Assembly: GCA_030549495.1 (NCBI GenBank) | Contig: JAUIRK010000997.1 | Coordinates: 149,297 to 213,296, forward strand | Length of the DNA: 64,000 bases | Direction: 5' to 3' | Origin: Nectonema munidae | Taxonomy: Eukaryota; Nematomorpha; Nectonematoida; Nectonematidae | In this document: positions 44,701-59,579 of the stretch, piece by piece | Position numbering within the stretch: position 1 is the first letter of the stretch | How the letters are laid out: every line of letters starts with the position of its first letter | Made by a program: the position numbers and the translations under genes | Notes under the pieces: generated by a model | What the model was told of the DNA's origin: nothing | Database searches by the model: none | Seen by the model: the letters and a program-made list of their open reading frames with translations, nothing else

Positions 44701-47700
44701 AGAAACGAAGTGTTGGTGCCCCTCTTTAGTCGAAGTCAGAAAGGAAGAGTTGGTGTTGAATTTATTAATTTAGTAGTTAGAGTTGGAGTACGTTTTTTAA
44801 GTATTCGAAAATAGTTTTTAAGCATAAGGAGTGTCCCTTCTTTAGTCGAAGTCAGAAACGAAGTGTTGGTGCTCCTCTTTAGTCGAAGTCAGAAAGGAAG
44901 AGTTGGCGTTTAATTTATTAATTTAAGTATTTAGAGTTGGAGTACGTTTTTTAAGTATTCGAAAATAGTTTTTAAGCATAAGGAGTGTCCCTTCTTTAGT
45001 CGAAGTCAGAAACGAAGTGTTGGTGCCCCTCTTTAGTGGAAGTCAGAAAGGAAGAGTTGGCGTTTAATTTATTAATTTAAGTATTTAGAGTTGGAGTACG
45101 TTTTTAAGTATTCGAAAATAGTTTTTAAGCATAAGGAGTGTCCCTTCTTTAGTCGAAGTCAGAAACGAAGTGTTGGTGCCCCTCTTTAGTCGAAGTCAGA
45201 AAGGAAGAGTTGGTGTTGAATTTATTAATTTAGTAGTTAGAGTTGGAGTACGTTTTTTAAGTATTCGAAAATAGTTTTTAAGCATAAGGAGTGTCCCTTC
45301 TTTAGTCGAAGTCAGAAACGAAGTGTTGGTGCCCCTCTTTAGTGGAAGTCAGAAAGGAAGAGTTGGCGTTTAATTTATTAATTTAAGTAGTTAGAGTTGG
45401 AGTACGTTTTTTAAGTATTCGAAAATAGTTTTTAAGCATAAGGAGTGTCCCTTCTTTAGTCGAAGTCAGAAACGAAGTGTTGGTGCCCCTCTTTAGTCGA
45501 AGTCAGAAAGGAAGAGTTGGCGTTTAATTTATTAATTTAAGTATTTAGAGTTGGAGTACGTTTTTAAGTATTCGAAAATAGTTTTTAAGCATAAGGAGTG
45601 TCCCTTCTTTAGTCGAAGTCAGAAACGAAGTGTTGGTGCCCCTCTTTAGTCGAAGTCAGAAAGGAAGAGTTGGCGATTGAATTTATTAATTTAAGTAGTT
45701 AGAGTTGGAGTACGTTTTTTAAGTATTCGAAAATAGTTTTTAAGCATAAGGAGTGTCCCTTCTTTAGTCGAAGTCAGAAACGAAGTGTTGGTGCCCCTCT
45801 TTAGTGGAAGTCAGAAAGGAAGAGTTGGCGTTTAATTTATTAATTTAAGTAGTTAGAGTTGGAGTACGTTTTTTAAGTATTCGAAAATAGTTTTTAAGCA
45901 TAAGGAGTGTCCCTTCTTTAGTCGAAGTCAGAAACGAAGTGTTGGTGCCCCTCTTTAGTGGAAGTCAGAAAGGAAGAGTTGGCGTTTAATTTATTAATTT
46001 AAGTAGTTAGAGTTGGAGTACGTTTTTTAAGTATTCGAAAATAGTTTTTAAGCATAAGGAGTGTCCCTTCTTTAGTCGAAGTCAGAAACGAAGTGTTGGT
46101 GCCCCTCTTTAGTGGAAGTGAGAAAGGAAGAGTTGGCGTTTAATTTATTAATTTAAGTATTTAGAGTTGGAGTACGTTTTTAAGTATTCGAAAATAGTTT
46201 TTAAGCATAAGGAGTGTCCCTTCTTTAGTCGAAGTCAGAAACGAAGTGTTGGTGCCCCTCTTTAGTCGAAGTCAGAAAGGAAGAGTTGGTGTTGAATTTA
46301 TTAATTTAAGTAGTTAGAGTTGGAGTACGTTTTTTAAGTATTCGAAAATAGTTTTTAAGCATAAGGAGTGTCCCTTCTTTAGTCGAAGTCAGAAACGAAG
46401 TGTTGGTGCCCCTCTTTAGTCGAAGTCAGAAAGGAAGAGTTGGCGTTTAATTTATTAATTTAAGTATTTAGAGTTGGAGTACGTTTTTTAAGTATTCGAA
46501 AATAGTTTTTAAGCATAAGGAGTGTCCCTTCTTTAGTCGAAGTCAGAAACGAAGTGTTGGTGCCCCTCTTTAGTGGAAGTCAGAAAGGAAGAGTTGGCGT
46601 TTAATTTATTAATTTAAGTAGTTAGAGTTGGAGTACGTTTTTAAGTATTCGAAAATAGTTTTTAAGCATAAGGAGTGTCCCTTCTTTAGTCGAAGTCAGA
46701 AACGAAGTGTTGGTGCCCCTCTTTAGTCGAAGTCAGAAAGGAAGAGTTGGCGTTTAATTTATTAATTTAAGTAGTTAGAGTTGGAGTACGTTTTTTAAGT
46801 ATTCGAAAATAGTTTTTAAGCATAAGGAGTGTCCCTTCTTTAGTCGAAGTCAGAAACGAAGTGTTGGTGCCCCTCTTTAGTCGAAGTCAGAAAGGAAGAG
46901 TTGGCGTTTAATTTATTAATTTAAGTAGTTAGAGTTGGAGTACGTTTTTTAAGTATTCGAAAATAGTTTTTAAGCATAAGGAGTGTCCCTTCTTTAGTCG
47001 AAGTCAGAAACGAAGTGTTGGTGCCCCTCTTTAGTGGAAGTCAGAAAGGAAGAGTTGGCGTTTAATTTATTAATTTAAGTAGTTAGAGTTGGAGTACGTT
47101 TTTTAAGTATTCGAAAATAGTTTTTAAGCATAAGGAGTGTCCCTTCTTTAGTCGAAGTCAGAAACGAAGTGTTGGTGCCCCTCTTTAGTCGAAGTCAGAA
47201 AGGAAGAGTTGGCGTTTAATTTATTAATTTAAGTAGTTAGAGTTGGAGTACGTTTTTTAAGTATTCGAAAATAGTTTTTAAGCATAAGGAGTGTCCCTTC
47301 TTTAGTCGAAGTCAGAAACGAAGTGTTGGTGCTCCTCTTTAGTCGAAGTCAGAAAGGAAGAGTTGGCGTTTAATTTATTAATTTAAGTATTTAGAGTTGG
47401 AGTACGTTTTTAAGTATTCGAAAATAGTTTTTAAGCATAAGGAGTGTCCCTTCTTTAGTCCAAGTCAGAAACGAAGTGTTGGTGCCCCTCTTTAGTGGAA
47501 GTGAGAAAGGAAGAGTTGGCGATTAATTTATTAATTTAAGTATTTAGAGTTGGAGTACGTTTTTAAGTATTCGAAAATAGTTTTTAAGCATAAGGAGTGT
47601 CCCTTCTTTAGTCGAAGTCAGAAACGAAGTGTTGGTGCCCCTCTTTAGTCGAAGTCAGAAAGGAAGAGTTGGTGTTGAATTTATTAATTTTGTAGTTAGA

Positions 47701-50700
47701 GTTGGAGTACGTTTTTTAAGTATTCGAAAATAGTTTTTAAGCATAAGTAGTGTCCCTTCTTTAGTCGAAGTCAGAAACGAAGTGTTGGTGCTCCTCTTTA
47801 GTCGAAGTCAGAAAGGAAGAGGTGGCGTTTAATTTATTAATTTAAGTATTTAGAGTTGGAGTACGTTTTTAAGTATTCGAAAATAGTTTTTAAGCATAAG
47901 GAGTGTCCCTTCTTTAGTCGAAGTCAGAAACGAAGTGTTGGTGCCCCTCTTTAGTGGAAGTGAGAAAGGAAGAGTTAGCGATTAATTTATTAATTTAAGT
48001 ATTTAGAGTTGGAGTACGTTTTTAAGTATTCGAAAATAGTTTTTAACCATAAGGAGTGTCCCTTCTTTAGTCGAAGTCAGAAACGAAGTGTTGGTGCCCC
48101 TCTTTAGTCGAAGTCAGAAAGGAAGAGTTGGTGTTGAATTTATTAATTTAGTAGTTAGAGTTGGAGTACGTTTTTTAAGTATTCGAAAATAGTTTTTAAG
48201 CATAAGGAGTGTCCCTTCTTTAGTCGAAGTCAGAAACGAAGTGTTGGTGCTCCTCTTTAGTCGAAGTCAGAAAGGAAGAGTTGGCGTTTAATTTATTAAT
48301 TTAAGTAGTTAGAGTTGGAGTACGTTTTTTAAGTATTCGAAAATAGTTTTTAAGCATAAGGAGTGTCCCTTCTTTAGTCGAAGTCAGAAACGAAGTGTTG
48401 GTGCCCCTCTTTAGTCGAAGTCAGAAAGGAAGAGTTGGCGTTTAATTTATTAATTTAAGTATTTAGAGTTGGAGTACGTTTTTAAGTATTCGAAAATAGT
48501 TTTTAAGCATAAGGAGTGTCCCTTCTTTAATCGAAGTCAGAAACGAAGTGTTGGTGCCCCTCTTTAGTGGAAGTGAGAAAGGAAGAGTTGGCGATTAATT
48601 TATTAATTTAAGTATTTAGAGTTGGAGTACGTTTTTAAGTATTCGAAAATAGTTTTTAAGCATAAGGAGTGTCCCTTCTTTAGTCGAAGTCAGAAACGAA
48701 GTGTTGGTGCCCCTCTTTAGTCGAAGTCAGAAAGGAAGAGTTGGTGTTGAATTTATTAATTTAGTAGTTAGAGTTGGAGTACGTTTTTTAAGTATTCGAA
48801 AATAGTTTTTAAGCATAAGGAGTGTCCCTTCTTTAGTCGAAGTCAGAAACGAAGTGTTGGTGCCTCCTCTTTAGTCGAAGTCAGAAAGGAAGAGTTGGCG
48901 TTTAATTTATTAATTTAAGTATTTAGAGTTGGAGTACGTTTTTTAAGTATTCGAAAATAGTTTTTAAGCATAAGGAGTGTCCCTTCTTTAGTCGAAGTCA
49001 GAAACGAAGTGTTGGTGCCCCTCTTTAGTGGAAGTGAGAAAGGAAGAGTTGGCGATTAATTTATTAATTTAAGTATTTAGAGTTGGAGTACGTTTTTAAG
49101 TATTCGAAAATAGTTTTTAAGCATAAGGAGTGTCCCTTCTTTAGTCGAAGTCAGAAACGAAGTGTTGGTGCCCCTCTTTAGTCGAAGTCAGAAAGGAAGA
49201 GTTGGTGTTGAATTTATTAATTTAGTAGTTAGAGTTGGAGTACGTTTTTTAAGTATTCGAAAATAGTTTTTAAGCATAAGGAGTGTCCCTTCTTTAGTCG
49301 AAGTCAGAAACGAAGTGTTGGTGCTCCTCTTTAGTCGAAGTCAGAAAGGAAGAGTTGGCGTTTAATTTATTAATTTAAGTATTTAGAGTTGGAGTACGTT
49401 TTTAAGTATTCGAAAATAGTTTTTAAGCATAAGGAGTGTCCCTTCTTTAGTCGAAGTCAGAAACGAAGTGTTGGTGCCCCTCTTTAGTGGAAGTGAGAAA
49501 GGAAGAGTTGGCGATTAATTTATTAATTTAAGTATTTAGAGTTGGAGTACGTTTTTTAAGTATTCGAAAATAGTTTTTAAGCATAAGGAGTGTCCCTTCT
49601 TTAGTCGAAGTCAGAAACGAAGTGTTGGTGCCCCTCTTTAGTCGAAGTCAGAAAGGAAGAGTTGGTGTTGAATTTATTAATTTAGTAGTTAGAGTTGAAG
49701 TACGTTTTTTAAGTATTCGAAAATAGTTTTTAAGCATAAGGAGTGTCCCTTCTTTAGTCGAAGTCAGAAACGAAGTGTTGGTGCTCCTCTTTAGTCGAAG
49801 TCAGAAAGGAAGAGTTGGCGATTAATTTATTAATTTAAGTATTTAGAGTTGGAGTACGTTTTTTAAGTATTCGAAAATAGTTTTTAAGCATAAGGAGTGT
49901 CCCTTCTTTAGTCGAAGTCAGAAACGAAGTGTTGGTGCTCCTCTTTAGTCGAAGTCAGAAAGGAAGAGTTGGCGTTTAATTTATTAATTTAAGTATTTAG
50001 AGTTGGAGTACGTTTTTTAAGTATTCGAAAATAGTTTTTAAGCATAAGGAGTGTCCCTTCTTTAGTCGAAGTCAGAAACGAAGTGTTGGTGCCCCTCTTT
50101 AGTCGAAGTCAGAAAGGAAGAGTTGGCGTTGAATTTATTAATTTAAGTAGTTAGAGTTGGAGTACGTTTTTTAAGTATTCGAAAATAGTTTTTAAGCATA
50201 AGGAGTGTCCCTTCTTTAGTCGAAGTCAGAAACGAAGTGTTGGTGCCCCTCTTTAGTCGAAGTCAGAAAGGAAGAGTTGGCGTTTAATTTATTAATTTAA
50301 GTAGTTAGAGTTGGAGTACGTTTTTTAAGTATTCGAAAAAATAGTTTTTAAGCATAAGGAGTGTCCCTTCTTTAGTCGAAGTCAGAAACGAAGTGTTGGT
50401 GCCTCCTCTTTAGTCGAAGTCAGAAAGGAAGAGTTGGCGTTTAATTTATTAATTTAAGTATTTAGAGTTGGAGTACGTTTTTAAGTATTCGAAAATAGTT
50501 TTTAAGCATAAGGAGTGTCCCTTCTTTAGTCGAAGTCAGAAACGAAGTGTTGGTGCCCCTCTTTAGTGGAAGTCAGAAAGGAAGAGTTGGCGTTTAATTT
50601 ATTAATTTAAGTATTTAGAGTTGGAGTACGTTTTTTAAGTATTCGAAAATAGTTTTTAAGCATAAGGAGTGTCCCTTCTTTAGTCGAAGTCAGAAACGAA

Positions 50701-53700
50701 GTGTTGGTGCCCCTCTTTAGTGGAAGTCAGAAAGGAAGAGTTGGCGTTTAATTTATTAATTTAGTAGTTAGAGTTGGAGTACGTTTTTTAAGTATTCGAA
50801 AATAGTTTTTAAGCATAAGGAGTGTCCCTTCTTTAGTCGAAGTCAGAAACGAAGTGTTGGTGCCCCTCTTTAGTCGAAGTCAGAAAGGAAGAGTTGGCGT
50901 TTAATTTATTAATTTAAGTAGTTAGAGTTGGAGTACGTTTTTTAAGTATTCGAAAATAGTTTTTAAGCATAAGGAGTGTCCCTTCTTTAGTCGAAGTCAG
51001 AAACGAAGTGTTGGTGCCCCTCTTTAGTGGAAGTCAGAAAGGAAGAGTTGGCGTTTAATTTATTAATTTAAGTATTTAGAGTTGGAGTACGTTTTTAAGT
51101 ATTCGAAAATAGTTTTTAAGCATAAGGAGTGTCCCTTCTTTAGTCGAAGTCAGAAACGAAGTGTTGGTGCCCCTCTTTAGTCGAAGTCAGAAAGGAAGAG
51201 TTGGCGTTGAATTTATTAATTTAAGTAGTTAGAGTTGGAGTACGTTTTTTAAGTATTCGAAAATAGTTTTTAAGCATAAGGAGTGTCCCTTCTTTAGTCG
51301 AAGTCAGAAACGAAGTGTTGGTGCCCCTCTTTAGTGGAAGTCAGAAAGGAAGAGTTGGCGTTTAATTTATTAATTTAAGTAGTTAGAGTTGGAGTACGTT
51401 TTTTAAGTATTCGAAAATAGTTTTTAAGCATAAGGAGTGTCCCTTCTTTAGTCGAAGTCAGAAACGAAGTGTTGGTGCCCCTCTTTAGTCGAAGTCAGAA
51501 AGGAAGAGTTGGCGTTTAATTTATTAATTTAAGTAGTTAGAGTTGGAGTACGTTTTTTAAGTATTCGAAAATAGTTTTTAAGCATAAGGAGTGTCCCTTC
51601 TTTAGTCGAAGTCAGAAACGAAGTGTTGGTGCCCCTCTTTAGTCGAAGTCAGAAAGGAAGAGTTGGCGTTGAATTTATTAATTTAAGTAGTTAGAGTTGG
51701 AGTACGTTTTTTAAGTATTCGAAAATAGTTTTTAAGCATAAGGAGTGTCCCTTCTTTAGTCGAAGTCAGAAACGAAGTGTTGGTGCCCCTCTTTAGTGGA
51801 AGTCAGAAAGGAAGAGTTGGCGTTTAATTTATTAATTTAAGTATTTAGAGTTGGAGTACGTTTTTTAAGTATTCGAAAATAGTTTTTAAGCATAAGGAGT
51901 GTCCCTTCTTTAGTCGAAGTCAGAAACGAAGTGTTGGTGCCCCTCTTTAGTGGAAGTCAGAAAGGAAGAGTTGGCGTTTAATTTATTAATTTAAGTAGTT
52001 AGAGTTGGAGTACGTTTTTTAAGTATTCGAAAATAGTTTTTAAGCATAAGGAGTGTCCCTTCTTTAGTCGAAGTCAGAAACGAAGTGTTGGTGCCCCTCT
52101 TTAGTCGAAGTCAGAAAGGAAGAGTTGGCGTTTAATTTATTAATTTAAGTAGTTAGAGTTGGAGTACGTTTTTTAAGTATTCGAAAATAGTTTTTAAGCA
52201 TAAGGAGTGTCCCTTCTTTAGTCGAAGTCAGAAACGAAGTGTTGGTGCCCCTCTTTAGTCGAAGTCAGAAAGGAAGAGTTGGCGTTTAATTTATTAATTT
52301 AAGTATTTAGAGTTGGAGTACGTTTTTTAAGTATTCGAAAATAGTTTTTAAGCATAAGGAGTGTCCCTTCTTTAGTCGAAGTCAGAAACGAAGTGTTGGT
52401 GCCCCTCTTTAGTGGAAGTCAGAAAGGAAGAGTTGGCGTTTAATTTATTAATTTAAGTATTTAGAGTTGGAGTACGTTTTTTAAGTATTCGAAAATAGTT
52501 TTTAAGCATAAGGAGTGTCCCTTCTTTAGTCGAAGTCAGAAACGAAGTGTTGGTGCCCCTCTTTAGTCGAAGTCAGAAAGGAAGAGTTGGTGTTGAATTT
52601 ATTAATTTAAGTAGTTAGAGTTGGAGTACGTTTTTTAAGTATTCGAAAATAGTTTTTAAGCATAAGGAGTGTCCCTTCTTTAGTCCAAGTCAGAAACGAA
52701 GTGTTGGTGCCCCTCTTTAGTCGAAGTCAGAAAGGAAGAGTTGGCGATTAATTTATTAATTTAAGTATTTAGAGTTGGAGTACGTTTTTAAGTATTCGAA
52801 AATAGTTTTTAAGCATAAGGAGTGTCCCTTCTTTAGTCCAAGTCAGAAACGAAGTGTTGGTGCCCCTCTTTAGTGGAAGTGAGAAAGGAAGAGTTGGCGA
52901 TTAATTTATTAATTTAAGTATTTAGAGTTGGAGTACGTTTTTAAGTATTCGAAAATAGTTTTTAAGCATAAGGAGTGTCCCTTCTTTAGTCGAAGTCAGA
53001 AACGAAGTGTTGGTGCCCCTCTTTAGTCGAAGTCAGAAAGGAAGAGTTGGTGTTGAATTTATTAATTTAGTAGTTAGAGTTGGAGTACGTTTTTTAAGTA
53101 TTCGAAAATAGTTTTTAAGCATAAGGAGTGTCCCTTCTTTAGTCGAAGTCAGAAACGAAGTGTTGGTGCCCCTCTTTAGTCGAAGTCAGAAAGGAAGAGT
53201 TGGCGTTTAATTTATTAATTTAAGTATTTAGAGTTGGAGTACGTTTTTAAGTATTCGAAAATAGTTTTTAAGCATAAGGAGTGTCCCTTCTTTAGTCGAA
53301 GTCAGAAACGAAGTGTTGGTGCCCCTCTTTAGTGGAAGTCAGAAAGGAAGAGTTGGCGTTTAATTTATTAATTTAAGTATTTAGAGTTGGAGTACGTTTT
53401 TTAAGTATTCGAAAATAGTTTTTAAGCATAAGGAGTGTCCCTTCTTTAGTCGAAGTCAGAAACGAAGTGTTGGTGCCCCTCTTTAGTCGAAGTCAGAAAG
53501 GAAGAGTTGGCGTTTAATTTATTAATTTAAGTAGTTAGAGTTGGAGTACGTTTTTTAAGTATTCGAAAATAGTTTTTAAGCATAAGGAGTGTCCCTTCTT
53601 TAGTCGAAGTCAGAAACGAAGTGTTGGTGCCCCTCTTTAGTGGAAGTCAGAAAGGAAGAGTTGGCGTTTAATTTATTAATTTAAGTATTTAGAGTTGGAG

Positions 53701-56700
53701 TACGTTTTTAAGTATTCGAAAATAGTTTTTAAGCATAAGGAGTGTCCCTTCTTTAGTCGAAGTCAGAAACGAAGTGTTGGTGCCCCTCTTTAGTCGAAGT
53801 CAGAAAGGAAGAGTTGGTGTTGAATTTATTAATTTAAGTAGTTAGAGTTGGAGTACGTTTTTTAAGTATTCGAAAATAGTTTTTAAGCATAAGGAGTGTC
53901 CCTTCTTTAGTCGAAGTCAGAAACGAAGTGTGGGTGTCCCTCTTTAGTGGAAGTCAGAAAAGAAGAGTTGGCGTTTAATTTATTAATTTGGTAGTTAGAG
54001 TTGGAGTACGTTTTTTAAGTATTCGAAAATAGTTTTTAAGCATAAGGAGTGTCCCTTCTTTAGTCGAAGTCAGAAACGAAGTGTTGGTGCTCCTCTTTAG
54101 TCGAAGTCAGAAAGGAAGAGTTGGCGTTTAATTTATTAATTTAAGTATTTAGAGTTGGAGTACGTTTTTAAGTATTCGAAAATAGTTTTTAAGCATAAGG
54201 AGTGTCCCTTCTTTAGTCGAAGTCAGAAACGAAGTGTTGGTGCCCCTCTTTAGTGGAAGAGAAAGGAAGAGTTGGCGATTAATTTATTAATTTAAGTATT
54301 TAGAGTTGGAGTACGTTTTTTAAGTATTCGAAAATAGTTTTTAAGCATAAGGAGTGTCCCTTCTTTAGTCGAAGTCAGAAACGAAGTGTTGGTGCCCCTC
54401 TTTAGTCGAAGTCAGAAAGGAAGAGTTGGCGTTTAATTTATTAATTTGGTAGTTAGAGTTGGAGTACGTTTTTTAAGTATTCGAAAATAGTTTTTAAGCA
54501 TAAGGAGTGTCCCTTCTTTAGTCGAAGTCAGAAACGAAGTGTTGGTGCCCCTCTTTAGTCGAAGTCAGAAAGGAAGAGTTGGCGTTTAATTTATTAATTT
54601 AAGTATTTAGAGTTGGACTACGTTTTTTAAGTATTCGAAAATAGTTTTTAAGCATAAGGAGTGTCCCTTCTTTAGTCCAAGTCAGAAACGAAGTGTTGGT
54701 GCCCCTCTTTAGTGGAAGTCAGAAAGGAAGAGTTGGCGTTTAATTTATTAATTTAAGTATTTAGAGTTGGAGTACGTTTTTTAAGTATTCGAAAATAGTT
54801 TTTAAGCATAAGGAGTGTCCCTTCTTTAGTCGAAGTCAGAAACGAAGTGTTGGTGCCCCTCTTTAGTCGAAGTCATAAAGGAAGAGTTGGTGTTGAATTT
54901 ATTAATTTAGTAGTTAGAGTTGGAGTACGTTTTTTAAGTATTCGAAAATAGTTTTTAAGCATAAGGAGTGTCCCTTCTTTAGTCGAAGTCAGAAACGAAG
55001 TGTTGGTGCTCCTCTTTAGTCGAAGTCAGAAAGGAAGAGTTGGCGTTTAATTTATTAATTTAAGTATTTAGAGTTGGAGTATTTTTTAAGTATTCGAAAA
55101 TAGTTTTAAAGCATAAGGAGTGTCCCTTCTTTAGTCCAAGTCAGAAACGAAGTGTTGGTGCCCCTCTTTAGTGGAAGTGAGAAAGGAAGAGTTGGCGATT
55201 AATTTATTAATTTAAGTATTTAGAGTTGGAGTACGTTTTTAAGTATTCGAAAATAGTTTTTAAGCATAAGGAGTGTCCCTTCTTTAGTCGAAGTCAGAAA
55301 CGAAGTGTTGGTGCCCCTCTTTAGTCGAAGTCAGAAAGGAAGAGTTGGTGTTGAATTTATTAATTTAGTAGTTAGAGTTGGAGTACGTTTTTTAAGTATT
55401 CGAAAATAGTTTTTAAGCATAAGGAGTGTCCCTTCTTTAGTCGAAGTCAGAAACGAAGTGTTGGTGCTCCTCTTTAGTCGAAGTCAGAAAGGAAGAGTTG
55501 GCGTTTAATTTATTAATTTAAGTATTTAGAGTTGGAGTACGTTTTTAAGTATTCGAAAATAGTTTTTAAGCATAAGGAGTGTCCCTTCTTTAGTCCAAGT
55601 CAGAAACGAAGTGTTGGTGCCCCTCTTTAGTGGAAGTGAGAAAGGAAGAGTTGGCGATTAATTTATTAATTTAAGTATTTAGAGTTGGAGTACGTTTTTA
55701 AGTATTCGAAAATAGTTTTTAAGCATAAGGAGTGTCCCTTCTTTAGTCGAAGTCAGAAACGAAGTGTTGGTGCCCCTCTTTAGTCGAAGTCAGAAAGGAA
55801 GAGTTGGTGTTGAATTTATTAATTTAGTAGTTAGAGTTGGAGTACGTTTTTTAAGTATTCGAAAATAGTTTTTAAGCATAAGGAGTGTCCCTTCTTTAGT
55901 CGAAGTCAGAAACGAAGTGTGGGTGTCCCTCTTTAGTGGAAGTCAGAAAAGAAGAGTTGGCGTTTAATTTATTAATTTGGTAGTTAGAGTTGGAGTACGT
56001 TTTTTAAGTATTCGAAAATAGTTTTTAAGCATAAGGAGTGTCCCTTCTTTAGTGTCCCTTCTTTAGTCGAAGTCAGAAACGAAGTGTTGGTGCCCCTCTT
56101 TAGTCGAAGTCAGAAAGGAAGAGTTGGCGTTTAATTTATTAATTTAAGTATTTAGAGTTGGAGTACGTTTTTAAGTATTCGAAAATAGTTTTTAAGCATA
56201 AGGAGTGTCCCTTCTTTAGTCGAAGTCAGAAACGAAGTGTTGGTGCCCCTCTTTAGTCGAAGTCAGAAAGGAAGAGTTGGCGTTTAATTTATTAATTTAA
56301 GTATTTAGAGTTGGAGTACGTTTTTTAAGTATTCGAAAATAGTTTTTAAGCATAAGGAGTGTCCCTTCTTTAGTCGAAGTCAGAAACGAAGTGTTGGTGC
56401 CCCTCTTTAGTGGAAGTGAGAAAGGAAGAGTTGGCGATTAATTTATTAATTTAAGTATTTAGAGTTGGAGTACGTTTTTAAGTATTCGAAAATAGTTTTT
56501 AAGCATAAGGAGTGTCCCTTCTTTAGTCGAAGTCAGAAACGAAGTGTTGGTGCCCCTCTTTAGTCGAAGTCAGAAAGGAAGAGTTGGTGTTGAATTTATT
56601 AATTTAGTAGTTAGAGTTGGAGTACGTTTTTTAAGTATTCGAAAATAGTTTTTAAGCATAAGGAGTGTCCCTTCTTTAGTCGAAGTCAGAAACGAAGTGT

Positions 56701-59579
56701 TGGTGCTCCTCTTTAGTCGAAGTCAGAAAGGAAGAGTTGGCGTTTAATTTATTAATTTAAGTATTTAGAGTTGGAGTACGTTTTTAAGTATTCGAAAATA
56801 GTTTTTAAGCATAAGGAGTGTCCCTTCTTTAGTCGAAGTCAGAAACGAAGTGTTGGTGCCCCTCTTTAGTGGAAGTGAGAAAGGAAGAGTTGGCGATTAA
56901 TTTATTAATTTAAGTATTTAGAGTTGGAGTACGTTTTTAAGTATTCGAAAATAGTTTTTAAGCATAAGGAGTGTCCCTTCTTTAGTCGAAGTCAGAAACG
57001 AAGTGTTGGTGCCCCTCTTTAGTCGAAGTCAGAAAGGAAGAGTTGGTGTTGAATTTATTAATTTAGTAGTTAGAGTTGGAGTACGTTTTTTAAGTATTCG
57101 AAAATAGTTTTTAAGCATAAGGAGTGTCCCTTCTTTAGTCGAAGTCAGAAACGAAGTGTTGGTGCTCCTCTTTAGTCGAAGTCAGAAAGGAAGAGTTGGC
57201 GTTTAATTTATTAATTTAAGTATTTAGAGTTGGAGTACGTTTTTTAAGTATTCGAAAATAGTTTTTAAGCATAAGGAGTGTCCCTTCTTTAGTCGAAGTC
57301 AGAAACGAAGTGTTGGTGCCCCTCTTTAGTGGAAGTCAGAAAGGAAGAGTTGGCGTTTAATTTATTAATTTAAGTATTTAGAGTTGGAGTACGTTTTTAA
57401 GTATTCGAAAATAGTTTTTAAGCATAAGGAGTGTCCCTTCTTTAGTCGAAGTCAGAAACGAAGTGTTGGTGCCCCTCTTTAGTCGAAGTCAGAAAGGAAG
57501 AGTTGGTGTTGAATTTATTAATTTAGTAGTTAGAGTTGGAGTACGTTTTTTAAGTATTCGAAAATAGTTTTTAAGCATAAGGAGTGTCCCTTCTTTAGTC
57601 GAAGTCAGAAACGAAGTGTTGGTGCCCCTCTTTAGTGGAAGTCAGAAAGGAAGAGTTGGCGTTTAATTTATTAATTTAAGTAGTTAGAGTTGGAGTACGT
57701 TTTTTAAGTATTCGAAAATAGTTTTTAAGCATAAGGAGTGTCCCTTCTTTAGTCGAAGTCAGAAACGAAGTGTTGGTGCCCCTCTTTAGTCGAAGTCAGA
57801 AAGGAAGAGTTGGCGTTTAATTTATTAATTTAAGTATTTAGAGTTGGAGTACGTTTTTAAGTATTCGAAAATAGTTTTTAAGCATAAGGAGTGTCCCTTC
57901 TTTAGTCGAAGTCAGAAACGAAGTGTTGGTGCCCCTCTTTAGTCGAAGTCAGAAAGGAAGAGTTGGTGTTTAATTTATTAATTTAAGTAGTTAGAGTTGG
58001 AGTACGTTTTTTAAGTATTCGAAAATAGTTTTTAAGCATAAGGAGTGTCCCTTCTTTAGTCGAAGTCAGAAACGAAGTGTTGGTGCCCCTCTTTAGTGGA
58101 AGTCAGAAAGGAAGAGTTGGCGTTTAATTTATTAATTTAAGTAGTTAGAGTTGGAGTACGTTTTTTAAGTATTCGAAAATAGTTTTTAAGCATAAGGAGT
58201 GTCCCTTCTTTAGTCGAAGTCAGAAACGAAGTGTTGGTGCCCCTCTTTAGTGGAAGTCAGAAAGGAAGAGTTGGCGTTTAATTTATTAATTTAAGTATTT
58301 AGAGTTGGAGTACGTTTTTTAAGTATTCGAAAATAGTTTTTAAGCATAAGGAGTGTCCCTTCTTTAGTCGAAGTCAGAAACGAAGTGTTGGTGCCCCTCT
58401 TTAGTGGAAGTCAGAAAGGAAGAGTTGGCGTTTAATTTATTAATTTAAGTATTTAGAGTTGGAGTACGTTTTTTAAGTATTCGAAAATAGTTTTTAAGCA
58501 TAAGGAGTGTCCCTTCTTTAGTCGAAGTCAGAAACGAAGTGTTGGTGCCCCTCTTTAGTCGAAGTCAGAAAGGAAGAGTTGGCGTTTGAATTTATTAATT
58601 TAAGTATTTAGAGTTGGAGTACGTTTTTTAAGTATTCGAAAATAGTTTTTAAGCATAAGGAGTGTCCCTTCTTTAGTCGAAGTCAGAAACGAAGTGTTGG
58701 TGCCCCTCTTTAGTGGAAGTCAGAAAGGAAGAGTTGGCGTTTAATTTATTAATTTAAGTATTTAGAGTTGGAGTACGTTTTTAAGTATTCGAAAATAGTT
58801 TTTAAGCATAAGGAGTGTCCCTTCTTTAGTCGAAGTCAGAAACGAAGTGTTGGTGCCCCTCTTTAGTCGAAGTCAGAAAGGAAGAGTTGGTGTTGAATTT
58901 ATTAATTTAGTAGTTAGAGTTGGAGTACGTTTTTTAAGTATTCGAAAATAGTTTTTAAGCATAAGGAGTGTCCCTTCTTTAGTCGAAGTCAGAAACGAAG
59001 TGTTGGTGCCCCTCTTTAGTCGAAGTCAGAAAGGAAGAGTTGGCGTTTAATTTATTAATTTAAGTAGTTAGAGTTGGAGTACGTTTTTTAAGTATTCGAA
59101 AATAGTTTTTAAGCATAAGGAGTGTCCCTTCTTTAGTCGAAGTCAGAAACGAAGTGTTGGTGCCCCTCTTTAGTCGAAGTCAGAAAGGAAGAGTTGGCGT
59201 TTAATTTATTAATTTAAGTATTTAGAGTTGGAGTACGTTTTTTAAGTATTCGAAAATAGTTTTTAAGCATAAGGAGTGTCCCTTCTTTAGTCGAAGTCAG
59301 AAACGAAGTGTTGGTGCCCCTCTTTAGTGGAAGTGAGAAAGGAAGAGTTGGCGTTTAATTTATTAATTTAAGTATTTAGAGTTGGAGTACGTTTTTAAGT
59401 ATTCGAAAATAGTTTTTAAGCATAAGGAGTGTCCCTTCTTTAGTCGAAGTCAGAAACGAAGTGTTGGTGCCCCTCTTTAGTCGAAGTCAGAAAGGAAGAG
59501 TTGGCGTTGAATTTATTAATTTAAGTAGTTAGAGTTGGAGTACGTTTTTTAAGTATTCGAAAATAGTTTTTAAGCATAA

